A stretch of 64,000 nucleotides of DNA from CANLBN01 sp034111645. GTDB lineage: Bacteria; Pseudomonadota; Gammaproteobacteria; Pseudomonadales; Cellvibrionaceae. Location of the stretch: contig JAWUWW010000039.1 in assembly GCA_034111645.1 (NCBI GenBank), positions 67,205 to 131,204 of the forward strand, in the 5' to 3' direction. Positions 9,037 to 18,110 of the stretch are shown in pieces (positions within the stretch are counted from its first letter, which is position 1; each line of letters opens with the position of its first letter). The notes beneath the pieces were generated by a model that was not told the DNA's origin, did no database searches, and saw only the letters and a list, made by a program, of their open reading frames with translations. Both the position numbers and the translations under genes were made by a program.

Positions 9037-9939
9037 ATGAAAAAGATTAAACGCATTATAAACGCACAGCCATCTCAAGATGGTGATGGTGTAAAAATAT
9101 TTAGAAGTATCGGTAGTCATCAATTAATAGATACCGATCCTTTTTTATTATTAGATGAATTAAAAAGTGATGACGCTAATGATTATATGGGTGGTTTTCC
9201 TTCGCACCCTCACCGAGGCTTTGAGACGGTTACCTATATGCTAGAGGGGCAAATGCGTCACAAGGATAGCGCAGGTAACGAGGGCGTAATTCGTGCGGGA
9301 GATATCCAATGGATGACGGCAGGAAGAGGTATTATTCACTCAGAGATGCCAGAGCAAGACGCGGGGCGTATGTGGGGGTTTCAATTATGGATAAATTTAC
9401 CGGCAAGTGAAAAAATGCGTGCGCCGCGATATCAAGAAATTGCCTCGGCAACAATTCCCGAAGTAAGTTTGAATTCGGCAGCAGCAAGTGCCGGTAAGGT
9501 GCGAGTGTTGGCGGGTGAATATATAAATGATGAAGGCTCAATTACTAAAGGCGCTGTAGGAGATATTATTACCAATCCCTTAATGCTTGATATTAAGCTA
9601 CCACGGGACGAGGAACTTACGCTAAATTTGCCTCCAAAACACAATATCGTCATTTATGTTTATAAAGGCGCGATAGAAATAGACGGAGCCCTTATTAAAT
9701 CACAGCAACTTGCCCAGCTAGAGGTCGCCGAAAACACTAGCGATGACATCAGTGATGATAAAAAAAGCTCATTGCTTATCAAGCACCACGAGGCTGTAAA
9801 AGATAGTGATGCTGGATTTTTGCTCATTGGGGCAGAGCCAATCAATGAGCCAATTGTGCGCGCTGGGCCTTTTGTGATGAATACCAAGCAAGAGTTGCAG
9901 CAGGCATATGACGATTTCCGCGCTGGTCGCTTAGCTTAA
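9037..9939 (+). CDS. Pirin family protein (YhaK/YhhW-type, putative quercetin 2,3-dioxygenase)
   Basis: 300 residues, bicupin. The metal ligands of the N-terminal cupin are all present: H57 and H59 (SHPHRGFETVTY), H101 and E103 (IIHSEMPEQ), the same set as in pirins with quercetinase activity. Pirins sense or process redox-active aromatics. It closes a cluster with DoxX and glutathionyl-hydroquinone reductase and so belongs to the electrophile/quinone response. An Asp/Ser-rich loop (about 230-242) interrupts the second cupin. Enzymatic activity is plausible but unproven. Confidence 0.9.
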   Translation: MKKIKRIINAQPSQDGDGVKIFRSIGSHQLIDTDPFLLLDELKSDDANDYMGGFPSHPHRGFETVTYMLEGQMRHKDSAGNEGVIRAGDIQWMTAGRGIIHSEMPEQDAGRMWGFQLWINLPASEKMRAPRYQEIASATIPEVSLNSAAASAGKVRVLAGEYINDEGSITKGAVGDIITNPLMLDIKLPRDEELTLNLPPKHNIVIYVYKGAIEIDGALIKSQQLAQLEVAENTSDDISDDKKSSLLIKHHEAVKDSDAGFLLIGAEPINEPIVRAGPFVMNTKQELQQAYDDFRAGRLA

Positions 9940-10379
9940 TACTTGGTTGCAAAGGTTTAGTGCGCTAGAGCCTGCGATGAATGAATGGAGCATTTTCCAC
10001 TAATGCTCAAAATTCTATTGTTGGGCGAATAATAACGGTTAAAAGTGACTTCTGTTAAGGCGAACTGGAGCCTTAGCAGATACATTTATTGACACTAACT
10101 GCTGCTGACGAAAACTGTTTTCCACTTAAAAAGATTATTAAAGCTGGTGCTCATATTTTACGATCTTTTGGTGGTAGTAGCCTATTTCGTAAACAATTGA
10201 TACAATCTAGCCCTTTTTTAACATCAAGCCATTTTTTGCCGATTTCCCATTAAGTCATGGTGCTCCTCTATTTTAAGTTTTATTTTTAGTTGTTACTTTG
10301 TGCTGATGCAGAGAGACTTATCTATTTTTGAGATTGGCAAATATTAAGCGAGTTTGGTGGTGGCTTTGAGAGATTATAT
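9940..10379. other. 440-bp intergenic region before purE
   Basis: No convincing gene on either strand. A short hairpin (GAGCAT, 9 nt, ATGCTC; 9988-10008) lies 49 bp after the pirin stop and may help end that transcript, although no T-run follows. The purE promoter should be in the right half. Short blocks of unbroken reading frame resemble no protein I know. Confidence 0.4.
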
Positions 10380-10859
10380 ATGAGTGCAATTGTCAGTATT
10401 ATAATGGGTTCACGCTCCGATTGGCCGACGATGTCCGAGGCCGCTGGTGTATTAGATAAGCTAGGTGTTGCTTACGAAACCAATGTTATCTCTGCACACC
10501 GAACGCCAGAGCGTTTGGTTGAGTTTACCAAGGGAGCGGCTGCACGTGGCATTAAAGTGATTATTGCCGGTGCCGGTGGTGCTGCTCATTTGCCAGGTAT
10601 GGCTGCGGCATTAACGCATTTGCCCGTAATTGGTGTGCCCGTTAGTAGCAAGCAGCTGAAGGGTTTAGATAGTTTATTATCTATCGTACAGATGCCTCGT
10701 GGTGTTGCGGTAGCCACTCAAGCGATTGGCGAACCGGGTGCTTATAATGCAGGTCTTATGGCGGTACAAATTATTGCCCTAAGCGATACAAGTTTGACGC
10801 TACGCCTACAAAAATTTCGACAGCAGCAATCTGAAAGCGTCCCATGGTCTGTCGAATAG
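10380..10859 (+). CDS. purE: N5-carboxyaminoimidazole ribonucleotide mutase PurE
   Basis: Class I PurE, 159 residues, which moves the carboxyl group of N5-CAIR to C4 in purine synthesis. Visible: the nucleotide/phosphate loop GSRSDWPTM (10-18), the catalytic-His segment SAHRTPERL (38-46, His40) and the Gly-rich AGAGGAAHLPGM loop. The length is that of bacterial PurE. It is followed by purK on the same strand, as in most gammaproteobacteria. Confidence 0.97.
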   Translation: MSAIVSIIMGSRSDWPTMSEAAGVLDKLGVAYETNVISAHRTPERLVEFTKGAAARGIKVIIAGAGGAAHLPGMAAALTHLPVIGVPVSSKQLKGLDSLLSIVQMPRGVAVATQAIGEPGAYNAGLMAVQIIALSDTSLTLRLQKFRQQQSESVPWSVE

Positions 10860-10913
10860 CGTGTTGTTAGTTTTTTATAGTAAACCTTAAGTCCGAGTGA
10901 GTTGATAACAAAA

Positions 10914-12047
10914 ATGAATCATATTGCGATTTTTGGCTGTGGCCAGCTAGCACAAATGACAGCGCAAGCAGGTATTAAGCTTGGACAAAGGTTTTCATTC
11001 GTTGCCGATCCTGGAGAAGATACAAGCTGTGTTGATGCCCTTGGCCATATCGTGATTAACGAGCCAAATCAATCTGCCGCTGATTTATTTGCGGTACTTG
11101 GGCAGCCAGATATTATCACCGTCGAAAAAGAGATGGTGAATGCTGACTTATTAAAGGCATTAAAAAAATTGACCATGGTTTATCCATGCAATGATTCTAT
11201 AAAAATTGCACAAAACCGTATTCGAGAAAAAAACTATATTCGTAAATGTGGTATTCCCACTGCAGATTTTGAAATTATTTCATCAAAAGAACAATTGCTT
11301 GATCTTGGGCGCGCCTTCGGGTTTCCGCTTTATATAAAAGCGGCTGAATCTGGTTATGATGGTTACCATCAATGGCGCTTAAAAAGTAATGCAGATGTTG
11401 ACCAAATAAGTTTACTAGACGCTATTAATAATGGCGTATCGTTGATCGCCGAAAAACATGTGCCTTATCATCGAGAAGTCTCTGTTATTGCAGCTCGTCG
11501 TGCAGATGGCTCTGTTGTTTTATACCCATTGATGGAAAACAGACATGAAGAAGGTGTGCTTATAGCCACCATTGCACCTGCACCAGATTTATCATCAACG
11601 CTTGAGGTGCAAGCATTTGACTATATGGATCGTATCTTAACCAAGATGGATTACGTTGGCGTGCTCACGATGGAGTGCTTCGAAACTGACAATGGTATTG
11701 TTGTCAACGAGCTTGCGCCGCGAGTGCATAACTCTGGTCATTGGACAATTGAGGGAAGCGCGACGAGTCAGTTTGAAAATCATTGTCGTGCAATTGCTGA
11801 TATGCCTTTAGGTGATACTGGCGTGAAAAATTTTGCCGGCTTAGTGAATATGCTTGGTAAACATGGTAACCCCAAGGATTTCTCTGGCGAGAACATTTTT
11901 TATCATGATTATGGAAAAAAAGAACGTGCGCGCAGAAAGTTAGGCCATGTAACCGTCTGCGCTAAATCCTTAGAAGAGTTGTATGTAGCGCTTAATAAAA
12001 CTCTGGTGACACTGTATGATGATCATTTTTTGCCATTTGATAAATAA
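10914..12047 (+). CDS. purK: N5-carboxyaminoimidazole ribonucleotide synthase PurK
   Basis: ATP-grasp ligase of about 377 residues that converts AIR, bicarbonate and ATP to N5-CAIR, the substrate of PurE. It begins with the Rossmann-like IFGCGQLAQM. The ATP-grasp features follow, including the YIKAAESGYDG loop and the C-terminal NELAPRVHNSGHWT motif that binds metal-ATP. The ATG at 10914 is preferred to a TTG four codons earlier because homologues start just before the GCGQL motif. It lies 54 bp after purE and is probably cotranscribed with it. Convergent with the AsmA gene. Confidence 0.96.
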   Translation: MNHIAIFGCGQLAQMTAQAGIKLGQRFSFVADPGEDTSCVDALGHIVINEPNQSAADLFAVLGQPDIITVEKEMVNADLLKALKKLTMVYPCNDSIKIAQNRIREKNYIRKCGIPTADFEIISSKEQLLDLGRAFGFPLYIKAAESGYDGYHQWRLKSNADVDQISLLDAINNGVSLIAEKHVPYHREVSVIAARRADGSVVLYPLMENRHEEGVLIATIAPAPDLSSTLEVQAFDYMDRILTKMDYVGVLTMECFETDNGIVVNELAPRVHNSGHWTIEGSATSQFENHCRAIADMPLGDTGVKNFAGLVNMLGKHGNPKDFSGENIFYHDYGKKERARRKLGHVTVCAKSLEELYVALNKTLVTLYDDHFLPFDK

Positions 12048-12099
12048 TTAGAGCTTTATATTAAATACTTTTTACCGATTACAAAATTAATATTAAGTT

Positions 12100-14454
12100 T
12101 TAAAATAGTTTTTTAAATAGTTCTTCTACCGCTTTTTCTTTAAGTTGTTTTTCAAACTCTTCTTTACTGATCTCGCTATTATCAGTGGTTGCGTTGCCCT
12201 TTTTTATTAGACCAAGTTTTTCAGCCGCTTTTTGGCGCAGCTCATCTTTTTTATCTGCAATTTCTTGATTAGCATTCGCTTTCAATAAGGCCGCAACATC
12301 TATTTGATACTGTGGATTATTTATATCACCATAAAAACGTACCGGAATAGTAAGTCCCTTTAAATCATTGCTATTTTTTCCGCCTTGACCTTCATTGGTA
12401 TTAACGACATTGATCAATGTTTCGTAGTCAAGAGTTTGTGGTACTAAGTTGATTTCACCTTTACCACCAATCCTAAACGCGGGTGCTTTAATGTTAAGGT
12501 CGTCATTGGTAATAACGTTATCATTTAAATTAAGCGTAGCACTCATTTGAGCGAAGCGTGTCTCTGATGCAATTGCTGTTTCTTGCTTGATGGCTTTACC
12601 CCTAAAAGAATCGATTTTGTTTTGAACGTCGTCGAGTATCTTTTTAACATCAATATCTTTAAGCGCGCCATCAAGTATGCTTACGACAATTGTACCTTTG
12701 TTTGTTTGTTGCGCATTTTTTTCAATAAACATAATGTCAGTTTTTACTGTGCCTTTTCCCGAAACTTTATCAGTAACGTTTGCATCTTGTAATAAAGGGC
12801 CAAAATTAACATTTTGAAGATTGTTTTCTACACGTAACGTTGATGTATTACCGTTATCATTAAAGGTGATAGTGCCATCCATTTTGCCATCGTATAAATC
12901 AGCCTTGGGTTTAATAATAACGGCTTTGTCTTTTGATTTTATATCGACAACAATATTGGAGAGTTTAGTGCCGCTTGCTTGCAGGCTTGTAACGCGGAAC
13001 ATACCGTTAGCGTGAATGTTCTTAAAAAGTGGTAATGGCGCAATAATCGCTAAACCGGCAGCGGCATTTTGTTGGCTGTCTTTGGTTTTGTCTTCGGCCT
13101 GATTGCTTTGAGGGCTGTATCGATCAACATTTATTTGGTTAAGATTAAGATCAAACATATATTGTGGATCAATAAAATTGATAATCGATGCGTCACCTAT
13201 AAGAGTGCTGTCATCTAGTTTAAAATTAATATTATGTAAGGCAAAACCAAATACGCTACCATTAAATTCAGTGCTCAATTTGCTCGAGGTTAAAACACCT
13301 TTATCCCTTGGTTCGTATTTTATTTGCAGAAAATCTAGAATCTTTTTAGGTGAAAAATTCTCACTAACAATTTTCCCTTTGATAAGTGCATCTTTATCCC
13401 AGTCTTTAACTGAAATTTCTCCGAAAGCTTTGAGAGCTAATGTCTTTTCTTCAATGTTAAAGGCAATGATGGGGGTGGCATATTCATTAAGCGATAGAGC
13501 CAAAGAAGGTATCGAAATCTGCGGTGATAGCTTGCCATCATCGGCAGTAAGGTTGAACATTTGTATGTCGAGAGCTTGAGTTTTTTGGTTGAAGCTGAGC
13601 TTGTCTAAGGTGGCATTTAGTTTACGTAGCGACTTTGCATTACCAACCTCGCTAATACTCGCATTCACCTGCTGCAGTGTGAGCGTTGCAAGATCGGCGC
13701 TATGCGATACCTGTGATTGAATGTCTATACTAAATGTTTCCATATTCGTATTAGCGGTGTTGGTATCATCCGTATTATTATTTATGCTTGCTAGAGCAGT
13801 AATTTTAACGGGTGTAGGCTTGAGCGATAATATATCGCCAGCTTCTATATTTAATTGGCTAAGGGTGTGCAGTGTCTTTTTTGCTTGATCTTCAATAATA
13901 AATTCACCGTCAATAATTGCTATGCCACTAAGCACAATAGCGCCAAGAGTAGAGGCACTATCTTTTGCGGGTAAAGTATTAGTTGCTGATGGAGAAGCTG
14001 TTGAAGCGTTTTTAGAGGTGCTTGAAGATTTATTGCTACTGATGCCCGTTAAACTCGTTGAGCCATCTTTTGCAGTAATAAAATAAACTTGTGGTTGGTT
14101 TAATTCTATTTTACTGAGTTCGTATTTGTTTTGTAAAAGCGGAAAAAGTTTAATGCCAATCTTAGCGCTTGATATTTTTAAAAGTGGCTTATTATCCTGT
14201 GTCAGTTTTGAGCTAAGGCCGGCAGGTTGAGAAAGACTAATGGGGCCAGTATTAACGCTGAGCCATGGGAATAACGATAATTTAACGTCGCCCTCTATGG
14301 TTAAGGTCTGGCCTGTGTAGCGCTCGACTTGTTGAGTGATTTGTTGTTTGAATGTGTCTGTGTTGAGCAGCTTAGGTAGTAGCAATATACCCGCAACCAA
14401 AAGCACAATAACGAGTCCAATAATTATACTGATAATTTTTATGGTTTTGCTCAT
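12100..14454 (-). CDS. AsmA family protein
   Basis: 784 residues. It has one N-terminal membrane helix (about 7-28), followed by the AsmA N-terminal domain with the family-typical TGQTLTIEGDVKLSLFPWLSV. A Ser/Thr/Ala-rich linker lies at about 138-170, then a long beta-rich repeat body, an AsmA_2 C-terminal region (about 560-710) and a charged, Lys/Glu-rich tail. AsmA-like proteins are inner-membrane-anchored periplasmic bridge proteins linked to lipid transport and outer-membrane assembly. Family well supported; the specific paralogue is not resolved. In Pseudomonas an asmA gene also lies near hisB, with mutY between; here mutY is absent. Confidence 0.9.
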   Translation of the reverse strand: MSKTIKIISIIIGLVIVLLVAGILLLPKLLNTDTFKQQITQQVERYTGQTLTIEGDVKLSLFPWLSVNTGPISLSQPAGLSSKLTQDNKPLLKISSAKIGIKLFPLLQNKYELSKIELNQPQVYFITAKDGSTSLTGISSNKSSSTSKNASTASPSATNTLPAKDSASTLGAIVLSGIAIIDGEFIIEDQAKKTLHTLSQLNIEAGDILSLKPTPVKITALASINNNTDDTNTANTNMETFSIDIQSQVSHSADLATLTLQQVNASISEVGNAKSLRKLNATLDKLSFNQKTQALDIQMFNLTADDGKLSPQISIPSLALSLNEYATPIIAFNIEEKTLALKAFGEISVKDWDKDALIKGKIVSENFSPKKILDFLQIKYEPRDKGVLTSSKLSTEFNGSVFGFALHNINFKLDDSTLIGDASIINFIDPQYMFDLNLNQINVDRYSPQSNQAEDKTKDSQQNAAAGLAIIAPLPLFKNIHANGMFRVTSLQASGTKLSNIVVDIKSKDKAVIIKPKADLYDGKMDGTITFNDNGNTSTLRVENNLQNVNFGPLLQDANVTDKVSGKGTVKTDIMFIEKNAQQTNKGTIVVSILDGALKDIDVKKILDDVQNKIDSFRGKAIKQETAIASETRFAQMSATLNLNDNVITNDDLNIKAPAFRIGGKGEINLVPQTLDYETLINVVNTNEGQGGKNSNDLKGLTIPVRFYGDINNPQYQIDVAALLKANANQEIADKKDELRQKAAEKLGLIKKGNATTDNSEISKEEFEKQLKEKAVEELFKKLF

Positions 14455-14815
14455 AGAGAATATAGCTCTTAAATTTATAATTCAAATGGGAATAACTCAT
14501 AGACAAAATAAGTGTCGATGAGTTCGTTAATGATTAGCCTGCGACAACTTTGTTATTTGTTTAATTCCTAGCACGAGCTTCAATGAAGACGTATAATTGC
14601 AGCAAAATTAGATCGCTTTGCTTATGTGATTAGAGACTAGTCGTATTAGCAGCTATTAAGCCTTGATAGTTAAGTGGTATCAAGGAGTAAAAATAGACAC
14701 CTAGTAAAAATCGGTGCGGAATAGGCCAATAGATAGAAATTAGCATTTTAAGACTGCGATGATAAATCGCTGTGTAATAGACCAACCATTATCAGAGTTA
14801 ATATCGGAGAATACT
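14455..14815. promoter_or_regulatory. Divergent asmA / hisB regulatory region
   Basis: 361 bp between divergent genes. A TATAAT hexamer is at 14592-14597 with no good -35. A perfect 8-bp hairpin, CCTTGATA and TATCAAGG around a 9-nt loop, is at 14661-14685, 131 bp before hisB. I see no His-codon-rich leader peptide, so classical his attenuation is not supported. Confidence 0.4.
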
Positions 14816-15436
14816 ATGTCTCAAGAGACGTCACAAGCAACCGCGGGAGACCGCATTGCTAATGTCCGCAGAGATACCTTAGAGACCAAAATTGAGGTTA
14901 CCTTAAACTTAGATGGCACTGGCACATCAAAGTTTAATACTGGAGTGCCATTTTTAGAGCATATGATGGATCAAATCGCACGTCATGGATTAATTGATCT
15001 TGATATTAGTTGCGATGGTGATACCCATATTGATGATCACCACAGCGTTGAAGATATTGGCATTACTTTAGGCCAAGCCGTTGCTAAAGCCGTAGGTGAT
15101 AAAAAAGGTATTCGCCGATACGGGCATGCTTACGTGCCCTTAGATGAGGCATTGTCTCGCGTAGTTATTGATTTTTCAGGTCGCCCTGCACTATTGATGA
15201 AAGTACCCTTTACCCAAAAGCGTGTTGGCAACTTTGACACAGAATTATTTTGGGAGTTTTTTCAAGGTTTTGTTAATCACGCACAAGTCACATTACATAT
15301 CGACGGCTTAAAAGGTTCCAACGCACATCACCAAGCCGAGACTGTTTTTAAGGCCTTTGGTCGCGCTTTACGCATGGCACTAGAGTTAGACCCCAGGATG
15401 ATAGGTGTTATGCCGTCAACAAAGGGTTGCCTTTAA
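14816..15436 (+). CDS. hisB: Imidazoleglycerol-phosphate dehydratase HisB
   Basis: Step 6 of histidine synthesis: dehydrates imidazole glycerol phosphate to imidazole acetol phosphate using two Mn ions. 206 residues from the ATG at 14816, which follows CGGAG by seven bases; an ATG 19 codons upstream lacks a site and would add a non-homologous tail. The metal-binding His clusters are visible: THIDDHHSVEDIGI and NAHHQAETVFKAFGRAL. It is monofunctional, lacking the phosphatase domain of E. coli HisB, as in pseudomonads. First gene of hisB-hisH-hisA. Confidence 0.96.
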   Translation: MSQETSQATAGDRIANVRRDTLETKIEVTLNLDGTGTSKFNTGVPFLEHMMDQIARHGLIDLDISCDGDTHIDDHHSVEDIGITLGQAVAKAVGDKKGIRRYGHAYVPLDEALSRVVIDFSGRPALLMKVPFTQKRVGNFDTELFWEFFQGFVNHAQVTLHIDGLKGSNAHHQAETVFKAFGRALRMALELDPRMIGVMPSTKGCL

Positions 15437-15485
15437 ATTTTAGTCGCCCTATCGCTATAGTTCATCACACAGATTGAGAAAAATC

Positions 15486-16178
15486 ATGAGCGCAAGTTCA
15501 GTCGTTATAATTGATTACGGAATGGGTAATCTTCACTCTGTATCGAGTGCTCTTGCTCATGTTTCGCCAGACTCTAATGTGCAAATCTCCGCAGACCCCG
15601 AGGCGATTCTCAACGCCGATAAGGTTGTGTTTCCAGGTGTGGGTGCAATACGCGATTGTATGGCAGAAATTCGCCGTTTAGGGTTCGATACTTTAGTGCC
15701 TCAAATTGTTGCTCAAGGTAAACCGGTACTGGGTATTTGTGTAGGTATGCAAGCCCTGCTCGAAAGTAGCGAAGAAAACGGCGGCGTAGAAGGTATTAGT
15801 TTATTGCCCGGACGCGTCCGCTTTTTTGGAGAAAACCTTTGTGATGAACGGGGTCAGCGTCTCAAAGTTCCTCATATGGGTTGGAATAATGTGAAGCATT
15901 TAATTGATCATCCTTTATGGCACGGCATAGAAAATAATAGCCGGTTTTATTTTGTACACAGCTATTATGCCGAGGCCTCAGCGGGTGAGAAAATAATGGG
16001 TGATACGGAGACGACTAAATACTCTTCTCAAGTTGCAGGTTTAAGCTCTTATGGTTTAGATTTTGCTGCGGCCTTGAGCCACAAAAATTTATTTGCGACA
16101 CAATTTCATCCAGAAAAAAGTCATACAAGTGGTATTCAGCTATTAAAGAATTTTGTCAGCTGGAATGGTGAGCTTTAA
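15486..16178 (+). CDS. hisH: Imidazole glycerol phosphate synthase glutaminase subunit HisH
   Basis: Class I glutamine amidotransferase, about 230 residues, supplying ammonia to HisF. The nucleophile is Cys85 in LGICVGMQALL; the catalytic His/Glu pair is in FHPEKSH near the C-terminus. The N-terminal IDYGMGNLHSV is typical of HisH. The ATG at 15486 is chosen over a TTG four codons upstream. It lies 49 bp after hisB. Its obligate partner HisF is not adjacent but lies at 45.8 kb in this window, so the two subunits come from separate transcripts. Confidence 0.96.
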   Translation: MSASSVVIIDYGMGNLHSVSSALAHVSPDSNVQISADPEAILNADKVVFPGVGAIRDCMAEIRRLGFDTLVPQIVAQGKPVLGICVGMQALLESSEENGGVEGISLLPGRVRFFGENLCDERGQRLKVPHMGWNNVKHLIDHPLWHGIENNSRFYFVHSYYAEASAGEKIMGDTETTKYSSQVAGLSSYGLDFAAALSHKNLFATQFHPEKSHTSGIQLLKNFVSWNGEL

Positions 16179-16278
16179 ATATTCACAAAGTCAGCTTGCT
16201 GTTGATCGTCTACCTACCTTAAGCGTAAATTGTCTGCGTTAAATTTTTATTAATTGAGCACTAAAGAGTATAAAGATT

Positions 16279-17010
16279 ATGTTAATCATCCCCGCAATAG
16301 ATTTAAAAGACGGCCAGTGTGTGAGATTACGTCAAGGCTTGATGGATGATTCGACAGTATTTGGCGATAACCCCATTGATTTTGCTAAGCAATGGGTTGA
16401 GCAAGGTTGTAGGCGCCTGCATTTGGTTGATCTTAATGGGGCCTTTGCTGGCAAACCTATTAATGGTGATGTTGTCACTGAAATTGCAAAAGCATTTCCT
16501 AAGCTACCGATTCAAATTGGTGGTGGTATTCGCAGTGGTGAAATTATTGAGCAATACCTGCACTCAGGTGTCGAGTTTGTCATCATTGGTACTAAAGCCG
16601 TTAAAGAGCCAGAGTTTATTACTGAGATGTGCAAGCAGTTTGCTGGGCACATTATTATTGGTCTCGATGCAAAAAATGGTTTAGTGGCAACGGACGGTTG
16701 GGCGGAAGTTTCAGAAATAAAAGCCAGCGATTTAGCCAAGCGTTTCGAGGGCGCCGGTGTATCTGCAATTGTTTATACCGATATTGCTCGCGACGGTATG
16801 ATGCAAGGGGTTAACGTTGAAGCCACTGTCGCTATGGCAAAAGCGTCGTCTATTCCGGTGATTGCTTCCGGTGGTATTACCGACATTAACGACATTGCGG
16901 CGCTTAAAGCGCAAGCTCACGTTGGTATCGTTGGAGCGATTACGGGGCGTGCTATTTATGAAGGCACACTCAATGTTAAAGAAGCGCAAGAATTATGTGA
17001 TCGTAAATAA
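16279..17010 (+). CDS. hisA: Phosphoribosylformimino-AICAR-phosphate isomerase HisA
   Basis: ProFAR isomerase, an (alpha/beta)8 barrel of 243 residues. The catalytic Asp residues are in PAIDLKDG (Asp8) and TDIARDG (about 130), and the phosphate loops IGGGIRS and ASGGI are both present. It is 100 bp after hisH. hisF would normally follow; instead a convergent carbonic anhydrase gene lies 115 bp downstream, marking the break in the his cluster. Confidence 0.97.
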   Translation: MLIIPAIDLKDGQCVRLRQGLMDDSTVFGDNPIDFAKQWVEQGCRRLHLVDLNGAFAGKPINGDVVTEIAKAFPKLPIQIGGGIRSGEIIEQYLHSGVEFVIIGTKAVKEPEFITEMCKQFAGHIIIGLDAKNGLVATDGWAEVSEIKASDLAKRFEGAGVSAIVYTDIARDGMMQGVNVEATVAMAKASSIPVIASGGITDINDIAALKAQAHVGIVGAITGRAIYEGTLNVKEAQELCDRK

Positions 17011-17124
17011 GTTACTAGATAAAACTGACATTGATGCGAGTAATCTCGAAATAAGAGCCCAAGAACAACAAGTTTAGGTAAGATGATAATAAGGGTAAAA
17101 ATATAGATATCTCTTTAAAAAGTA

Positions 17125-17769
17125 TCACTCAAGCTCTAAGGTATTAGAGCTCGCATTCCTTTTCTTTAATTCTTCGGTAGAAGAGATGCAGGTGTCTAAG
17201 TCTTTAAGAATGCCATCTTCAACACCGTAGATCCATCCATGAATGGTTAGATCGGCACCATTATTCCAAGCTCTTTGAACAATTGACGAGTTGCAAACAT
17301 TAGATACTTGCTCAATAACATTGAGTTCGCAAAGCATATCCATTCGCTCTTTTGGCGCTAAATCTTTAAGTTTATCTGCATTAAAACGGCCAACATCCTT
17401 AATATGGCGCAACCAGTTGTCGATTAAGCCATGCTCTTCTATCTCCATTGCAGCTTTAACGCCACCACAGCCGTAATGACCACAGACAATAATATGTTTT
17501 ACCTTAAGAATATCGACTGAATACTGAATCACTGAAAGACAGTTGAGATCAGTGTGAACCACAATGTTGGCAATATTACGATGAACAAAAACTTCGCCTG
17601 GAGGAAGATTTACAATTTGGTTTGCAGGCACACGACTATCAGAGCAGCCAATCCAAAGATATTCTGGTGCCTGTTGTTTAGAAAGCTGTGAAAAAAAGTC
17701 GGGGTTTTCTTCTTTAAGCTTGTTAGCCCAAGTTATATTGTTATCAAAAAGATGTTGTAGGTTTTTCAA
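17125..17769 (-). CDS. can: Beta-class carbonic anhydrase
   Basis: Reversible hydration of CO2 to bicarbonate in the cytosol. The 214 residues carry zinc and active-site residues at the same positions as E. coli Can: Cys42, Asp44 and Arg46 (GCSDSRVPAN), and His98 and Cys101 (GHYGCGGVKAA). The HRNIAN segment is also present. It is divergent from the fatty-acid desaturase gene, and a 22-bp perfect palindrome lies 31 bp upstream of its start. Bicarbonate supply would feed biotin-dependent carboxylases and PurK. Confidence 0.96.
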   Translation of the reverse strand: MKNLQHLFDNNITWANKLKEENPDFFSQLSKQQAPEYLWIGCSDSRVPANQIVNLPPGEVFVHRNIANIVVHTDLNCLSVIQYSVDILKVKHIIVCGHYGCGGVKAAMEIEEHGLIDNWLRHIKDVGRFNADKLKDLAPKERMDMLCELNVIEQVSNVCNSSIVQRAWNNGADLTIHGWIYGVEDGILKDLDTCISSTEELKKRNASSNTLELE

Positions 17770-18110
17770 GGTGATTCTTCACTCTTATTGTATGTGGCTA
17801 GTTTACACTATATTGTAAACTGCCTACTAAAAAACAAATGATAACTATTTGTTAATTCATGCGCTAATAATTTAAAAAGTAAGTATTCATAAATAGCTAA
17901 GTCAAGCTAGACAATTCAGGCCATCATTGAGGAGTGATGATGTGCTTAATAAAGGCAAAAATTATAATATTGTTCTATAATCGTTGTTATAACTTATAGG
18001 TATGGTATCGAATTACCCATCTATATAATTCTAAATGTAAAAATATTCTATGATTTTTCAAATGTTTGTCATTAAATATAATCATAAAAACAATAATAAG
18101 GTAAGGCTCT
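17770..18110. other. Divergent can / desaturase intergenic region
   Basis: 341 AT-rich bp containing the promoters of both genes and the 22-bp palindrome at 17800-17821. No RNA gene or small ORF is supported. Confidence 0.4.
17800..17821. promoter_or_regulatory. 22-bp perfect palindrome, candidate operator
   Basis: AGTTTACA, six bases (CTATAT), TGTAAACT. The 8-bp arms are exact reverse complements. It lies 31-52 bp upstream of the carbonic anhydrase ATG, where a repressor would overlap the core promoter. The layout is of TetR/GntR type. No cognate regulator is encoded nearby. Confidence 0.5.

Noticed and set aside
9940..10379. Degraded transposase before purE
   Set aside because: Short open blocks found, but no recognisable transposase motif or terminal repeats.
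13178..13579. 133-codon plus-strand ORF inside asmA
   Set aside because: Shadow of the AsmA coding sequence; composition follows the antisense of its codons.
14661..14685. his attenuator hairpin
   Set aside because: Good 8-bp stem, but no leader peptide rich in His codons and no T-run.
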